A stretch of 13,081 nucleotides of DNA from an uncultured Campylobacter sp. (GTDB taxonomy: Bacteria; Campylobacterota; Campylobacteria; Campylobacterales; Campylobacteraceae): the NCBI RefSeq assembly GCF_938045775.1, contig NZ_CALIBH010000008.1, forward strand, positions 1 to 13,081, read 5' to 3'. How positions within the stretch are numbered: the stretch's first letter is position 1; each line of letters opens with the position of its first letter. Below the pieces are notes generated by a model. That model made no database searches and had not been told where the DNA came from. It saw nothing but the letters and a program-made list of their open reading frames with translations. The translations under genes and the position numbers were made by a program. This document shows positions 1-6,919 of this stretch, in pieces.

Positions 1-80
1 TTGGAATTATTTATAAACTAGCCGCGTCTGAAACTTTGCGTTAGCACCTGCTGGTATGTACTAATCGTTTGTTGCTTAGA
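1..80 (+). rRNA. Possible 3' end of a 23S rRNA (tentative)
   Basis: No protein is encoded here. The words ACTAAT (60-65) and GCTTA (74-78) have roughly the spacing of the end of bacterial 23S rRNA, where ACTAAT is followed about ten bases later by GCTTA, and the preceding CTGGTATGT loosely fits the bases before ACTAAT. Against this, the conserved TTGATAGG block expected about 50 bases upstream is not visible, and no 5S rRNA follows. It could be a divergent 23S end, a degenerate remnant or chance. The direction would be convergent with all the protein genes. Confidence 0.3.
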
Positions 81-118
81 ATTTCAAAAATTTATACTTT
101 ATGGATAGGCTCAAAATT

Positions 119-487
119 TTATCTATCCCCAAATATCAAATAGGCTAAATTTTTACTCAAATTCCCATACGCAACTACCCAGTACTCTCTTATGATATTT
201 TTGATTTGCAAGTTATCATCCAGAAAGTCGGCAAATATTTTAATCCTATCCTTATCTACCGCGCCTAGCTCTTCATCCTCTTTCTCAAACGAAGCGACAA
301 TTAAATGCGACAGAGCAATCTTGTCGTGGAAATTTAATGTCTTGTCTTCTAGCAAATTTAACATTGACGTAATTTTGCCGATATCTGCTAATTCTAGCTC
401 CCAATCTTGCTCATCTCCCGCCGAATCTAACCCCAAAAGCTTATTTAATTTTATCGCGCTTTCTTTTCTTGCGAAATAATCGGTCAT
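119..487 (-). CDS. Putative immunity protein (last gene of the array)
   Basis: A 122-residue acidic, mostly helical protein with no signal peptide or membrane segment, so probably cytoplasmic. It opens with a YFARKESAIKLNKLLGL segment followed by a QDWELELAD segment. From memory this resembles a family of small hypothetical proteins found beside polymorphic toxins; I cannot name the family. ATG at 487 is preceded by AAGGAT at a good distance, which supports this start. It lies 35 bases after the preceding immunity candidate and is the last gene before non-coding sequence. No toxin in the window is clearly its partner: the BECR-like toxin already has a closer immunity candidate. It may be a second, orphan immunity. 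The immunity role is inferred from position and size. Confidence 0.6.
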   Translation of the reverse strand: MTDYFARKESAIKLNKLLGLDSAGDEQDWELELADIGKITSMLNLLEDKTLNFHDKIALSHLIVASFEKEDEELGAVDKDRIKIFADFLDDNLQIKNIIREYWVVAYGNLSKNLAYLIFGDR

Positions 488-522
488 TTTATCATCCTTT
501 ATATATGTTTTCGCCGCGATAC

Positions 523-1005
523 TCAGCCGACCGCGCTATCTAGCAACTTTTTGGAATTTTGCAAAGCCCATACGAAATTTTCGAGCTCTACGCAGTCTTT
601 TAATTCAAATCCAAAATTTAACAAACCTACCGATAGGGCGTCGCCATCTTTTATGACATGCGCTATTAGATTGCCTTTATGTTCTATACTCACTTTATTC
701 TCATATCTTGTAAATTTAAAGATATTTTTCGAACATCTTCCGTTTCTTTTTGAAAATTTCTCAAATTGCTCCGTAAAATTCGGTGTTTGATTTCCATCTT
801 TTAGCCATAATCCCCCAGCATATAGCGCCCATATAAGCTCGTAAAAATTGATATTATGCCGAGTCTCGGTAGCAGCAACCAAAAGCTTATTCGTTTCATG
901 GTTGATCTCTATTAAAGCCTCTCTGTCCATATGCCAAATCTCGGCTACTACTTTTTCTCTATCCGGCACGGAGGCAATTAAAAATTCAAATTCATTTTTT
1001 ATCAT
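523..1005 (-). CDS. Putative immunity protein for the RNase-like toxin
   Basis: A 160-residue soluble protein directly downstream of the toxin gene ending at 1015. The start ATG at 1005 uses an AGGA that overlaps the toxin stop codon (TAGGA, seven bases before ATG), so toxin and immunity are likely co-translated. The N-terminus has a segment with PDREKVVAEIW and then ALIEINHE; from memory this matches immunity-type proteins whose pattern is 'PDRE-hVAEI...EINxE', usually with a C-terminal 'ALxxAKKxLL'. Here the C-terminus reads WALQNSKKLLD, which fits. The middle section (about residues 50-130) is longer than I recall for that family. The cognate relationship to the upstream toxin is inferred from adjacency. 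Confidence 0.65.
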   Translation of the reverse strand: MIKNEFEFLIASVPDREKVVAEIWHMDREALIEINHETNKLLVAATETRHNINFYELIWALYAGGLWLKDGNQTPNFTEQFEKFSKRNGRCSKNIFKFTRYENKVSIEHKGNLIAHVIKDGDALSVGLLNFGFELKDCVELENFVWALQNSKKLLDSAVG

Positions 1006-1014
1006 ATTAAAATC

Positions 1015-2586
1015 CTAAAAATTATTTGATTGTGGCTTTAAAAACCCCATAAATTCACCACTATCAATATTCATCCTTATTCCGCCATTTTTGCTCCTGT
1101 AATCTTTGATATTTGCTTTATATTTAGAGCTATAATATGATTTAACTTCTAAATTAGAGTCCGTTAAAATTTTTTTAACTAATTTTATGCCTTCAGAATT
1201 CTTTACTGCGGCATTCCCTTTGACTTTTTCAATTATATCCCCTGGCCTATCGCCGTGTTTTTGTATTGCTCTACCAGCCTTAGTTAACTTATTTCTATCA
1301 AGTTGATTTGCAGCATCTAACACATGAATCATTTCGTCTTGAGTAATTTTTATATTATTACTTAAAATAGCTTCGCTAATAGCCGTCGGAGCTTTTGCCG
1401 TTCCCGCACCTGCAGTTTCACCGACAGCCGTTGAAAGTTTTGTAGCCCCTGCGCCTTCGGCGGTACCGACATCTCCTGCCTTATGGATATTTTTACCTTT
1501 TTTTAGAATACTTCCGATTGTTCCGCCGGCTATGATCGGCGCAATACTTCCTGCTATTTCTCCACGTTTTTGATCTCTACCTTGTTTATCACCTAAAAAA
1601 TCATCTAGATTTGCTTCTTCATATGTTTTATGTGAATTCTCTCCGAAATTAGATCCTGATTTAAAAGGATTTAAAATTCCTATCGCGGTAGCTTTTAAAA
1701 ATTCTGAAGTATTATTAGTGGCTTCATTAGCTAAATCTTTAAACGGCTTTGTAAAACCATCAGCGAAATTTTTAATACTATCGGCTAAACCCGAGAACGA
1801 GAAAGTATCTGCTGGATTATCTATTTTGAGGTATTTTTCATAGAATTTCTTATTTCTAGAATATCCTTTCAAATTTGAATACCTATCGTCATATTGCTCT
1901 TTGAACGCCCAACCTATACCACTAAATTCATTATCATAAGTAGGGATAATTCTTGAATAACCTATTTTAGATTTTAAAAAGTCTTGAGCCTCTAGATATT
2001 CAAAAGCTTCCTCCGTGTCCAAGTTAGTTTCATACATATCGTTTGCATCTTTGTCTACTAAACCATAGAATGCTTTAGATACTATAGCGGTTCCCTTTTC
2101 TAGAGGTATATTCTTTTTTTCCGAGTAAATTTTAGATAGTTCATATATTTTATGTACCTCTTCATCAAGCAACTGCCTATTCGCCCCCTTCTGTTTATCC
2201 AGCCTAGAGAATTCTTTATTGTTGCTTGCGTAGTAGTTTTGATTGATACTGCTTGGATTATTTATCTTAGCAGAGCCATAGCCGCTGCCGTATGAGCTAA
2301 GAGCATATCCGTAGTATCTAGCGACTGCATTTCCAAAATTCTGTGAATAGGTTGAATGATCGTCTTCGTTTTGGAGGAAGTCTATACCTCTTTGATGATC
2401 CATAGCTCTTTGGCTTTCTGTAGCAGAGGTAGCGACGAGATCCTTTGTGCTTTCATTGTTTTTTATATTGATATAGCTACGCCTGGTCTGCAAGGAGTAA
2501 AAGCCCATTATCTGCTTACCGTCTCTACCAGATAATGGGGTGGCAGCCAATAAGAGAGCACATAAAGAGATAATGATAAATTTCAT
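1015..2586 (-). CDS. Signal-peptide polymorphic toxin, RNase-like (BECR-type) C-terminus
   Basis: A 523-residue protein starting at ATG 2586, with AAGGGGA seven bases upstream. Residues 1 to about 20 form a Sec signal peptide (basic start, hydrophobic core IIISLCALLLAAT). No TPS domain and no FHA repeats follow. GANRQLLDEEV (134-144) matches the NNRQLHQEEV of the large CdiA-like protein in this window, so this is the pretoxin boundary region. A Gly/Ala-rich segment lies at about 345-400. The C-terminal ~95 residues carry R439-A-I-Q-K443-H444-G, then GGIRMN (R504) and GEFMGFL near the end. From memory this layout (RxxxKH, late G-hR-h, GxFhGFL) fits RNase toxins of the BECR fold (barnase/EndoU/colicin E5/RelE-like). 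No catalytic set is proven. The immunity candidate follows immediately. Confidence 0.65.
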   Translation of the reverse strand: MKFIIISLCALLLAATPLSGRDGKQIMGFYSLQTRRSYINIKNNESTKDLVATSATESQRAMDHQRGIDFLQNEDDHSTYSQNFGNAVARYYGYALSSYGSGYGSAKINNPSSINQNYYASNNKEFSRLDKQKGANRQLLDEEVHKIYELSKIYSEKKNIPLEKGTAIVSKAFYGLVDKDANDMYETNLDTEEAFEYLEAQDFLKSKIGYSRIIPTYDNEFSGIGWAFKEQYDDRYSNLKGYSRNKKFYEKYLKIDNPADTFSFSGLADSIKNFADGFTKPFKDLANEATNNTSEFLKATAIGILNPFKSGSNFGENSHKTYEEANLDDFLGDKQGRDQKRGEIAGSIAPIIAGGTIGSILKKGKNIHKAGDVGTAEGAGATKLSTAVGETAGAGTAKAPTAISEAILSNNIKITQDEMIHVLDAANQLDRNKLTKAGRAIQKHGDRPGDIIEKVKGNAAVKNSEGIKLVKKILTDSNLEVKSYYSSKYKANIKDYRSKNGGIRMNIDSGEFMGFLKPQSNNF

Positions 2587-2593
2587 TTAATAT

Positions 2594-2600
2594 TCCCCTT
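2594..2600 (-). promoter_or_regulatory. Ribosome binding site of the RNase-like toxin gene
   Basis: Reads AAGGGGA on the minus strand, seven bases before the ATG at 2586. It lies in the 26-base gap after the membrane immunity gene and shows that this 'orphan' toxin has its own translation start. Confidence 0.6.
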
Positions 2601-2612
2601 TTTTACCCTAAA

Positions 2613-2999
2613 CTATAAATTTCCTCTTATATGCAAATACTTTTTAATAGTTCCATTTTCATCACTGCGGTATATTATCTCATAATCTTTTTTTGTAGTC
2701 TCTATTATGTATTTTAATATTTCTTCGTCAACATCATCTTCTATTGCCAAGTTTTCCTCTAAGATATACTTTTTAATGCTCCCATAAAGCCTATAGAAAA
2801 TTTGCCAATCAAATTTAGCTTTAATTCTACTAAGCAATATTGCCTTGCATTCTGTACTTGGATTGTTATATGCGAATTTATTAAAATATTCCATAGTAGT
2901 ACAGCAATCATTATTAAGGCTTTTTCGTATATTATAAACTAAAAATATAGAACATAGAATAATAAAAACAACTAAAATTTTTTTATAAATTTTACACAT
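2613..2999 (-). CDS. Membrane-anchored immunity candidate for the caspase-like toxin
   Basis: A 128-residue protein. I start it at ATG 2999, ten bases after the stop of the upstream toxin, with AGG six bases before ATG; a longer reading from 3044 would overlap the toxin and add a hydrophilic stretch before the hydrophobic segment. Residues about 7-25 (KILVVFIILCSIFLVYNI core) form one transmembrane helix preceded by lysines, so the remaining ~100 residues probably face the periplasm. That part is charged and helical (DDVDEEILKYIIETTKKDYE) and ends in a short beta-like stretch. I recognise no family. A membrane-tethered periplasmic immunity suits a toxin with a Sec signal peptide. An A7 run near the start of the helix is a possible slippage site. 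The immunity role is inferred from position. Confidence 0.6.
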   Translation of the reverse strand: MCKIYKKILVVFIILCSIFLVYNIRKSLNNDCCTTMEYFNKFAYNNPSTECKAILLSRIKAKFDWQIFYRLYGSIKKYILEENLAIEDDVDEEILKYIIETTKKDYEIIYRSDENGTIKKYLHIRGNL

Positions 3000-3009
3000 A
3001 ATCGACCTA

Positions 3010-4986
3010 CTATTTTGGATCATATCTTTTACTGCTTGCTCCAAAGTCAGGCATATTTATAAATGGGATATACCCGTTATAGAGATATTCCCCAGTTGTA
3101 CCATAAACTGGAACCTTTAATATATTCGCGACCTGTTGAGCTATAGAATTTTCATTATTTGCTTTTTCGCCCAACCCAGAATAACAAACATCTAATCTTA
3201 TATATTTTATATCTCTACCATTGGCTCTAATCCATTTTCTATGGCTTCTTATCATATTTGCTACGTCTTCTGCCGATAGTATTTTTGCCATTCCGTCTGG
3301 AAAATTTTCATCTTTCCTCACATCATATACAGCACCGATTACACCATGAGCCGAAAAAGTAATTATATCTTCTCTATCTAAAATCCCGCTTCTATGCCAT
3401 TCACCAGCCCTATATCGCCATGGTTCGAGATTTTTGTTAAATAAATTTATATCCGCATTATCGCTCCATCTCTTATCCGTACTATTAAAATTCTTAAGAT
3501 TATGTTCTAGCAGAGCCTTATTGATCTTGTCGTATTTATCGTAGCTAGGCAGTTTATCCCCTAAATTTATCTTTGAGCCCGTTATATCCAAGCCTCTTTC
3601 GAGATAGTCCGCAAAGTGATCGCCCTTTATATCGGCATATCTATTCATAGCCTCGCCGCCAGGGATAAAGCGTCCTTTTTTGTAGTCTATAGCATGGCTT
3701 AGTTCATGTCCTAGGGTTTGAGCAAATGTTTTTATATCCGACGTATTGGCTAAATTCAGAGTGATAGTTTTGCTTAAAGAGTCGAAATTCCCCTTGAAAG
3801 GATTGCCATTTTTACCTTTCGCATTGGCATCGGATATTAGTTTTACTTTAATACCTTCTAAATTTAAACTATTGGCTTTTGCATAAGCATCTACTAGAGA
3901 TTTTATTACCTGCTCTTTAGTGTTGATGCCTACTTTTTCATCCATTAGTACCGAGCTTAAATCTTTACCATAAGCCTTACTTAACTCATAAGCGTTTGCA
4001 TATTCCGCTACGTTTTCATTGAAAGAAAAATCCCCGGTTTTTATAAGCATCTCTAAGGATTTTTCTATCGCGCTACCCCTATTAAGCTCATCCTTTATCT
4101 CATTTTTTCCCCCTTCGCTAAACAACCTCATATCCACGCTTGCATCAACGTTAGAGTTTAGCTTGGTGGAGTATAGCTCTTTGCTTAGCTTAGAGCTATC
4201 TCTGTTTAATCTCGCAAGATCGTCTGAGTTATATAGAGCCTTATTGTTAGGATCAGATTGTAAAGAAGCAAGCTCATCTTTACTTAAAGAGCTTATATCT
4301 TTATCTCCTACTATAAGCTCTCCTTTTCCTATAGTAGCTAAGCTCTTACTCATAGAGTAGGATAGGTTTCTATTATTAGCGTAGTTAATCGATGAAATTT
4401 TAGATTTAGGGTCGGTATTGCTCTCTTTAGATTGAGCGCTCTTGCTATTCTTTCTTGCACTCATATCTGTACTGCTTGTTTGCATACCGCTCATTTGATT
4501 TGAGCTATAAGCGTTTGATCTGGCGGTGCTATCTTTACTTTCAGCGTTCTTGCTATCACTAGCTTGGCTGTCGCTATGCTTGTTTCCTTCTCCCTGTTGC
4601 GGATCTTTAAAAGCATAATTTGCCCCTATGCTTAAAGAATTTGATTTGTCGTATCTAGTGTTGCTTAAATTTGAGAATGTTAGGCTGTCTGTTTTTAATC
4701 TAAGCTTGCCGTTATCTATGAAATTTCCATTCTCATCATAGTAGCCTGCGGCTATTAGTGAGCCTTTTAGATCTGTGTTAGATCCTACCTCTATGTCTAG
4801 CTCTTTAGCGGTTATACTAGATAGCACGGTCTGTTTTACCATAGTGCTTGATTTGGATCTGGAGTAGTTAGCGTTTATGCTTGAAAGCTTAGAATTTGAA
4901 TAGCTTACTATGTTATTTGCTTTCAAGCTCGCAGCCATTATATTGACACAAAATAGGGCTACTATTAATTTCAAGCACTTATTCAT
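3010..4986 (-). CDS. Signal-peptide polymorphic toxin with HExxH motif and caspase-like C-terminus
   Basis: A 658-residue protein. I choose ATG 4986 because it opens a clear Sec signal peptide (MNKCLKLIVALFCVNIMAA, likely cut near A23) and overlaps the end of the upstream gene (ATGAATAA). Residues ~40-125 resemble the haemagglutinin/FHA tail (YSRSKSS, DLKGSLIAAG, TDSLTFSNLSN). Residues ~127-197 are a Ser/Lys/Asn-rich linker. Residues ~215-265 resemble the known 'ATIGxGxhhV...LNRD' pretoxin segment. HELSH (427-431) is a zinc-metalloprotease-type motif. The last ~120 residues contain SAHG (H547) and DVCYSG (C601), then IAQQVANILKVPVYGTTG. This His/Cys pair, 54 residues apart with small residues beside both, fits a caspase/CHAT/C80-like cysteine protease. 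No TPS domain is present. The immunity candidate follows ten bases downstream. Confidence 0.7.
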   Translation of the reverse strand: MNKCLKLIVALFCVNIMAASLKANNIVSYSNSKLSSINANYSRSKSSTMVKQTVLSSITAKELDIEVGSNTDLKGSLIAAGYYDENGNFIDNGKLRLKTDSLTFSNLSNTRYDKSNSLSIGANYAFKDPQQGEGNKHSDSQASDSKNAESKDSTARSNAYSSNQMSGMQTSSTDMSARKNSKSAQSKESNTDPKSKISSINYANNRNLSYSMSKSLATIGKGELIVGDKDISSLSKDELASLQSDPNNKALYNSDDLARLNRDSSKLSKELYSTKLNSNVDASVDMRLFSEGGKNEIKDELNRGSAIEKSLEMLIKTGDFSFNENVAEYANAYELSKAYGKDLSSVLMDEKVGINTKEQVIKSLVDAYAKANSLNLEGIKVKLISDANAKGKNGNPFKGNFDSLSKTITLNLANTSDIKTFAQTLGHELSHAIDYKKGRFIPGGEAMNRYADIKGDHFADYLERGLDITGSKINLGDKLPSYDKYDKINKALLEHNLKNFNSTDKRWSDNADINLFNKNLEPWRYRAGEWHRSGILDREDIITFSAHGVIGAVYDVRKDENFPDGMAKILSAEDVANMIRSHRKWIRANGRDIKYIRLDVCYSGLGEKANNENSIAQQVANILKVPVYGTTGEYLYNGYIPFINMPDFGASSKRYDPK

Positions 4987-5389
4987 ATTTATTTTCATCA
5001 AAATTATAAAATTGAATATTCTCAAAATTTTCTAATTCAAGATATGCTTCGCTTGCAACATTATAAATCTCTAGCCTACTTACATAATCGTTATTGTAGA
5101 GTAAGAAGTTGGTTTCATATTCTCCTTTTGTGAACACCATCATATCTATTACTATAGTGCTCATCGGGAAATTTTCTAACGATAGCTTTTCCGTACCTTT
5201 AGGCTCTTTGAATTTTATTAGCATATAACCTACTTCCTTTATCACGCTATCGATCTTTATAAGTTTGAGATGAGATATTAATTCATCTCTGCCTTTAAAT
5301 TTATATCGAAGCATTATGTTAAGCCATCTTTCTACGTTAGGCGGTAAACTCTTGTTTATAAAAAATTGATCATTTTTCTGTTTGTTCAT
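4979..5389 (-). CDS. ELEIY-family small protein, copy 2 (immunity-like)
   Basis: A 136-residue cytoplasmic protein. ATG 5389 is preferred because AGGAG lies four bases upstream; an upstream in-frame start at 5443 would run inside the previous gene. It is a clear paralogue of the gene at 6229-6594: both have LNIML(R/K), a (G/Y)(R/K)D(E/K)LI..L segment, an IDM(M/L)V segment and the ending LEI.N.ASEAYLELENFE. From memory, small proteins with 'FxGRxELxxQL ... LLH..dG.l.ELEIY' are widespread hypothetical proteins, some in toxin-immunity loci. It overlaps the previous gene by 20 bases, and its last codons overlap the start of the signal-peptide toxin. The function is unproven; immunity is inferred from context. 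Confidence 0.6.
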   Translation of the reverse strand: MNKQKNDQFFINKSLPPNVERWLNIMLRYKFKGRDELISHLKLIKIDSVIKEVGYMLIKFKEPKGTEKLSLENFPMSTIVIDMMVFTKGEYETNFLLYNNDYVSRLEIYNVASEAYLELENFENIQFYNFDENKYE

Positions 5390-5768
5390 TTGGCTCCTGT
5401 AGGATGGTATATGGACCGATAGCCGGCCAGTATGCGAAATCATCTCCGTTTTTAGCGCGATAATTAGTGATATATCGGATCGCTAGTTCGAATGCATCGT
5501 CATCTCTTGCTTTGGTATTCCACCAGCCGTCGTATGTGATTATGGGCTTATTACCGCTTAGGCGATATACGTCTCCTCCGAGGATAACCATATCTTTGCT
5601 TTTTGCGATTTTAAGCACTTCCATTACATCGTCGAATCTCCAAGCAATATCATAAAATCCGAGCTCCTCTCTTAGGCGTATACCGCGCTCTAGCAGATCC
5701 TGCGGCACGATATTTACGTAATCTTCATCTATAAATAACCTCGCATCTTCATCTTTATTTATAAACAT
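5370..5768 (-). CDS. Imm40-like immunity protein, copy 2
   Basis: A 132-residue soluble protein. The start is ATG 5768, with GGAG five bases upstream (AAAGGAGAGATTATG); a longer open frame to 5858 lies over the end of the previous gene and would swallow this ribosome binding site. Its core contains ERGIRLREELGFYDIAW, MVILGGDVYRL and DGWW, then AIRYITNY. From memory the GGDVY motif, following Trp and AxxYIxxY fit the Imm40 family of polymorphic-toxin immunity proteins. It is a tandem duplicate of the gene just upstream, with about a dozen substitutions over roughly 100 aligned residues, a ten-residue N-terminal insertion (NKDEDARLFI) and a different tail (LQEPNEQTEK). No obvious partner toxin is in the window. 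Confidence 0.65.
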   Translation of the reverse strand: MFINKDEDARLFIDEDYVNIVPQDLLERGIRLREELGFYDIAWRFDDVMEVLKIAKSKDMVILGGDVYRLSGNKPIITYDGWWNTKARDDDAFELAIRYITNYRAKNGDDFAYWPAIGPYTILQEPNEQTEK

Positions 5769-6141
5769 AATCTCTCCTTTTCTATATTGAAAGCCAAAAT
5801 TTTCATTTGGACACCTGCCCAGGGCTAATGACTGGGCAGTATGCAAAATCATCTCCATTTCTCGCGCGATAATTGGTGATATATCGGATCGCTACTTCGA
5901 ATGCATCGTCATCTCCCTTGTTCGTGTACCAGCCATCGCCTGTGATTATGGGCTTATTACCGCTTAAGCGATATACATCTCCTCCGAGGATAACCATATC
6001 TTTACTTTTTGTGATTTTAAGCACCTCCATTACATCGTCGAATTTCCAAGCGATTTCATAAAAACCGAGTTCCTCTCTTAAGCGAATACCGCGCTCCAGC
6101 AGATCCTGCGGCACGATATTGACATAATCTTCGTCTATAAA
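5428..6141 (-). repeat. Tandem direct duplication of the Imm40-like gene
   Basis: About 5428-5735 and 5837-6141 align almost base for base in the same orientation. They differ by scattered substitutions and a one-codon indel near the DGW motif. The ribosome binding site block TCTCCTTT (plus strand) is repeated too, beyond a 30-base insertion specific to the left copy. This is a recent gene duplication rather than a mobile element; no terminal inverted repeats are seen. Confidence 0.8.
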
Positions 6142-6144
6142 CAT
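5803..6144 (-). CDS. Imm40-like immunity protein, copy 1
   Basis: A 113-residue soluble protein. ATG 6144 follows AAAGGAGAGATT; the in-frame GTG at 6159 overlaps that ribosome binding site and is unlikely to be used. It carries the same core as its neighbour: ERGIRLREELGFYEIAW, MVILGGDVYRL, DGWY, AIRYITNY. The assignment to Imm40 rests on the GGDVY...W...YI..Y pattern from memory. The gene ends 34 bases before copy 2, and both copies have the same ribosome-binding-site block, so the duplication included the translation start. An 84-base gap with no visible feature separates it from the ELEIY gene upstream. Differences from copy 2 cluster around the DGW segment and the C-terminus, as might be expected if each copy recognises a different toxin variant. 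Confidence 0.65.
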   Translation of the reverse strand: MFIDEDYVNIVPQDLLERGIRLREELGFYEIAWKFDDVMEVLKITKSKDMVILGGDVYRLSGNKPIITGDGWYTNKGDDDAFEVAIRYITNYRARNGDDFAYCPVISPGQVSK

Positions 6145-6228
6145 AATCTCTCCTTTCACTTTATTTTTGGGTTAAAAAATCTATGTTTGACAGTTTTGGT
6201 GCCGTTTCTAGTAATATTTAAAAATTTA

Positions 6229-6594
6229 CTAATCCAAGAATTCAATATCCTCAAAATTTTCTAGTTCTAAATATGCTTCGCTTGCAAGATTACAAATCTC
6301 CAACTCTTTTGTATGTTCAGTCCAGTGAAGCAGGAATTCTGTTATATAGTACGGATCGCTACGCACCAACATATCTATTGCTGGAGAGGGTATGTCCTCA
6401 TAATCTAGTAAATTTTGATCTACTACCTCAAAGACAAAGACCTTAAGACCCACATCTTCCTCGATCTTTTTAATTCTTAAATTATTAAGCTGCTTAATAA
6501 GTTTATCCTTGTAAGGCAGCTCATGCTTTAGCATAATATTTAAAATTTTATTTAACTGTTCGCAAAAGGCAGGGCTGCGAAAGTTATCTTTCAT
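6229..6594 (-). CDS. ELEIY-family small protein, copy 1 (immunity-like)
   Basis: A 121-residue cytoplasmic protein, paralogue of the gene at 4979-5389. Visible shared pieces are LNKILNIMLKHEL, KDKLIKQL, an AIDMLV segment, LLH and the ending LEICNLASEAYLELENFEDIEF (compare LEIYNVASEAYLELENFENIQF, split by substitutions). The DNA encoding this C-terminal part is also nearly identical in the two genes, which indicates recent duplication or recombination. ATG 6594 overlaps the end of the preceding gene by 11 bases; only a weak GGA lies upstream, so translation may be coupled. It is probably an immunity or accessory protein by context; no biochemical role can be read from the sequence. Confidence 0.6.
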   Translation of the reverse strand: MKDNFRSPAFCEQLNKILNIMLKHELPYKDKLIKQLNNLRIKKIEEDVGLKVFVFEVVDQNLLDYEDIPSPAIDMLVRSDPYYITEFLLHWTEHTKELEICNLASEAYLELENFEDIEFLD

Positions 6595-6919
6595 CTATAA
6601 TTATCCATCTTTTTCTAGATTCTTCATCGTATTGCTTTAAAATTTCTATTATTCTATTCTGCAATATTTGCAAAGTTTCCATATATTTTGTAGGAATTAG
6701 TTCAAAAATATCCTCCAATTCGCAGCACTCGATTATTATATCTATAATGCGTTCATCGACCTTATTTTTTTCCAAGTGCGTTGAGATATAGGGTGAAAAT
6801 AAAATTCTTTGGCTTTCATCTATGGTGATCGCTTTGTGCTCCAATGCCCATAATGAGCCTAGTGCCATTAGCAAAACAGCCCTCTCGCCCACAATATCAA
6901 TATTTTTCTCTAATATCAT
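6584..6919 (-). CDS. DUF3969-like small protein (immunity-like)
   Basis: A 111-residue soluble protein. I choose ATG 6919 because GGAG lies eight bases upstream; an ATG at 6949 in the same frame has no ribosome binding site and would overlap the previous gene more deeply. The hydrophobic helix around VLLMALGSLWAL, then ITIDESQRILFSPY, and IIIECCELEDIFELIP, fit the DUF3969 pattern as I remember it ('LGL...ITIxEAExLLFSPY...hIHxGTELEDhxSLIP'). It overlaps the previous gene by 23 bases and the next by 11, so the three are likely translated together. DUF3969 proteins have no established activity that I know of; a role as immunity is inferred from the neighbourhood. Confidence 0.65.
   Translation of the reverse strand: MILEKNIDIVGERAVLLMALGSLWALEHKAITIDESQRILFSPYISTHLEKNKVDERIIDIIIECCELEDIFELIPTKYMETLQILQNRIIEILKQYDEESRKRWIIIDER

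Noticed and set aside
103..128. Hairpin GGATAG / CTATCC that could be a terminator for the leftmost gene
   Set aside because: The stem is only six pairs with a 14-base AT-rich loop, partly inside the coding end, and the T run is too far away on the minus strand.
2978..2984. T7 (A7 on the coding strand) run as a phase-variation switch
   Set aside because: Runs of this length are common in AT-rich genomes and the frame is intact; no long G/C tract typical of Campylobacter phase variation is present.
5769..5858. Upstream extension of Imm40 copy 2
   Set aside because: It overlaps the end of copy 1 and contains copy 2's own ribosome binding site; copy 1 shows the start at the equivalent ATG.
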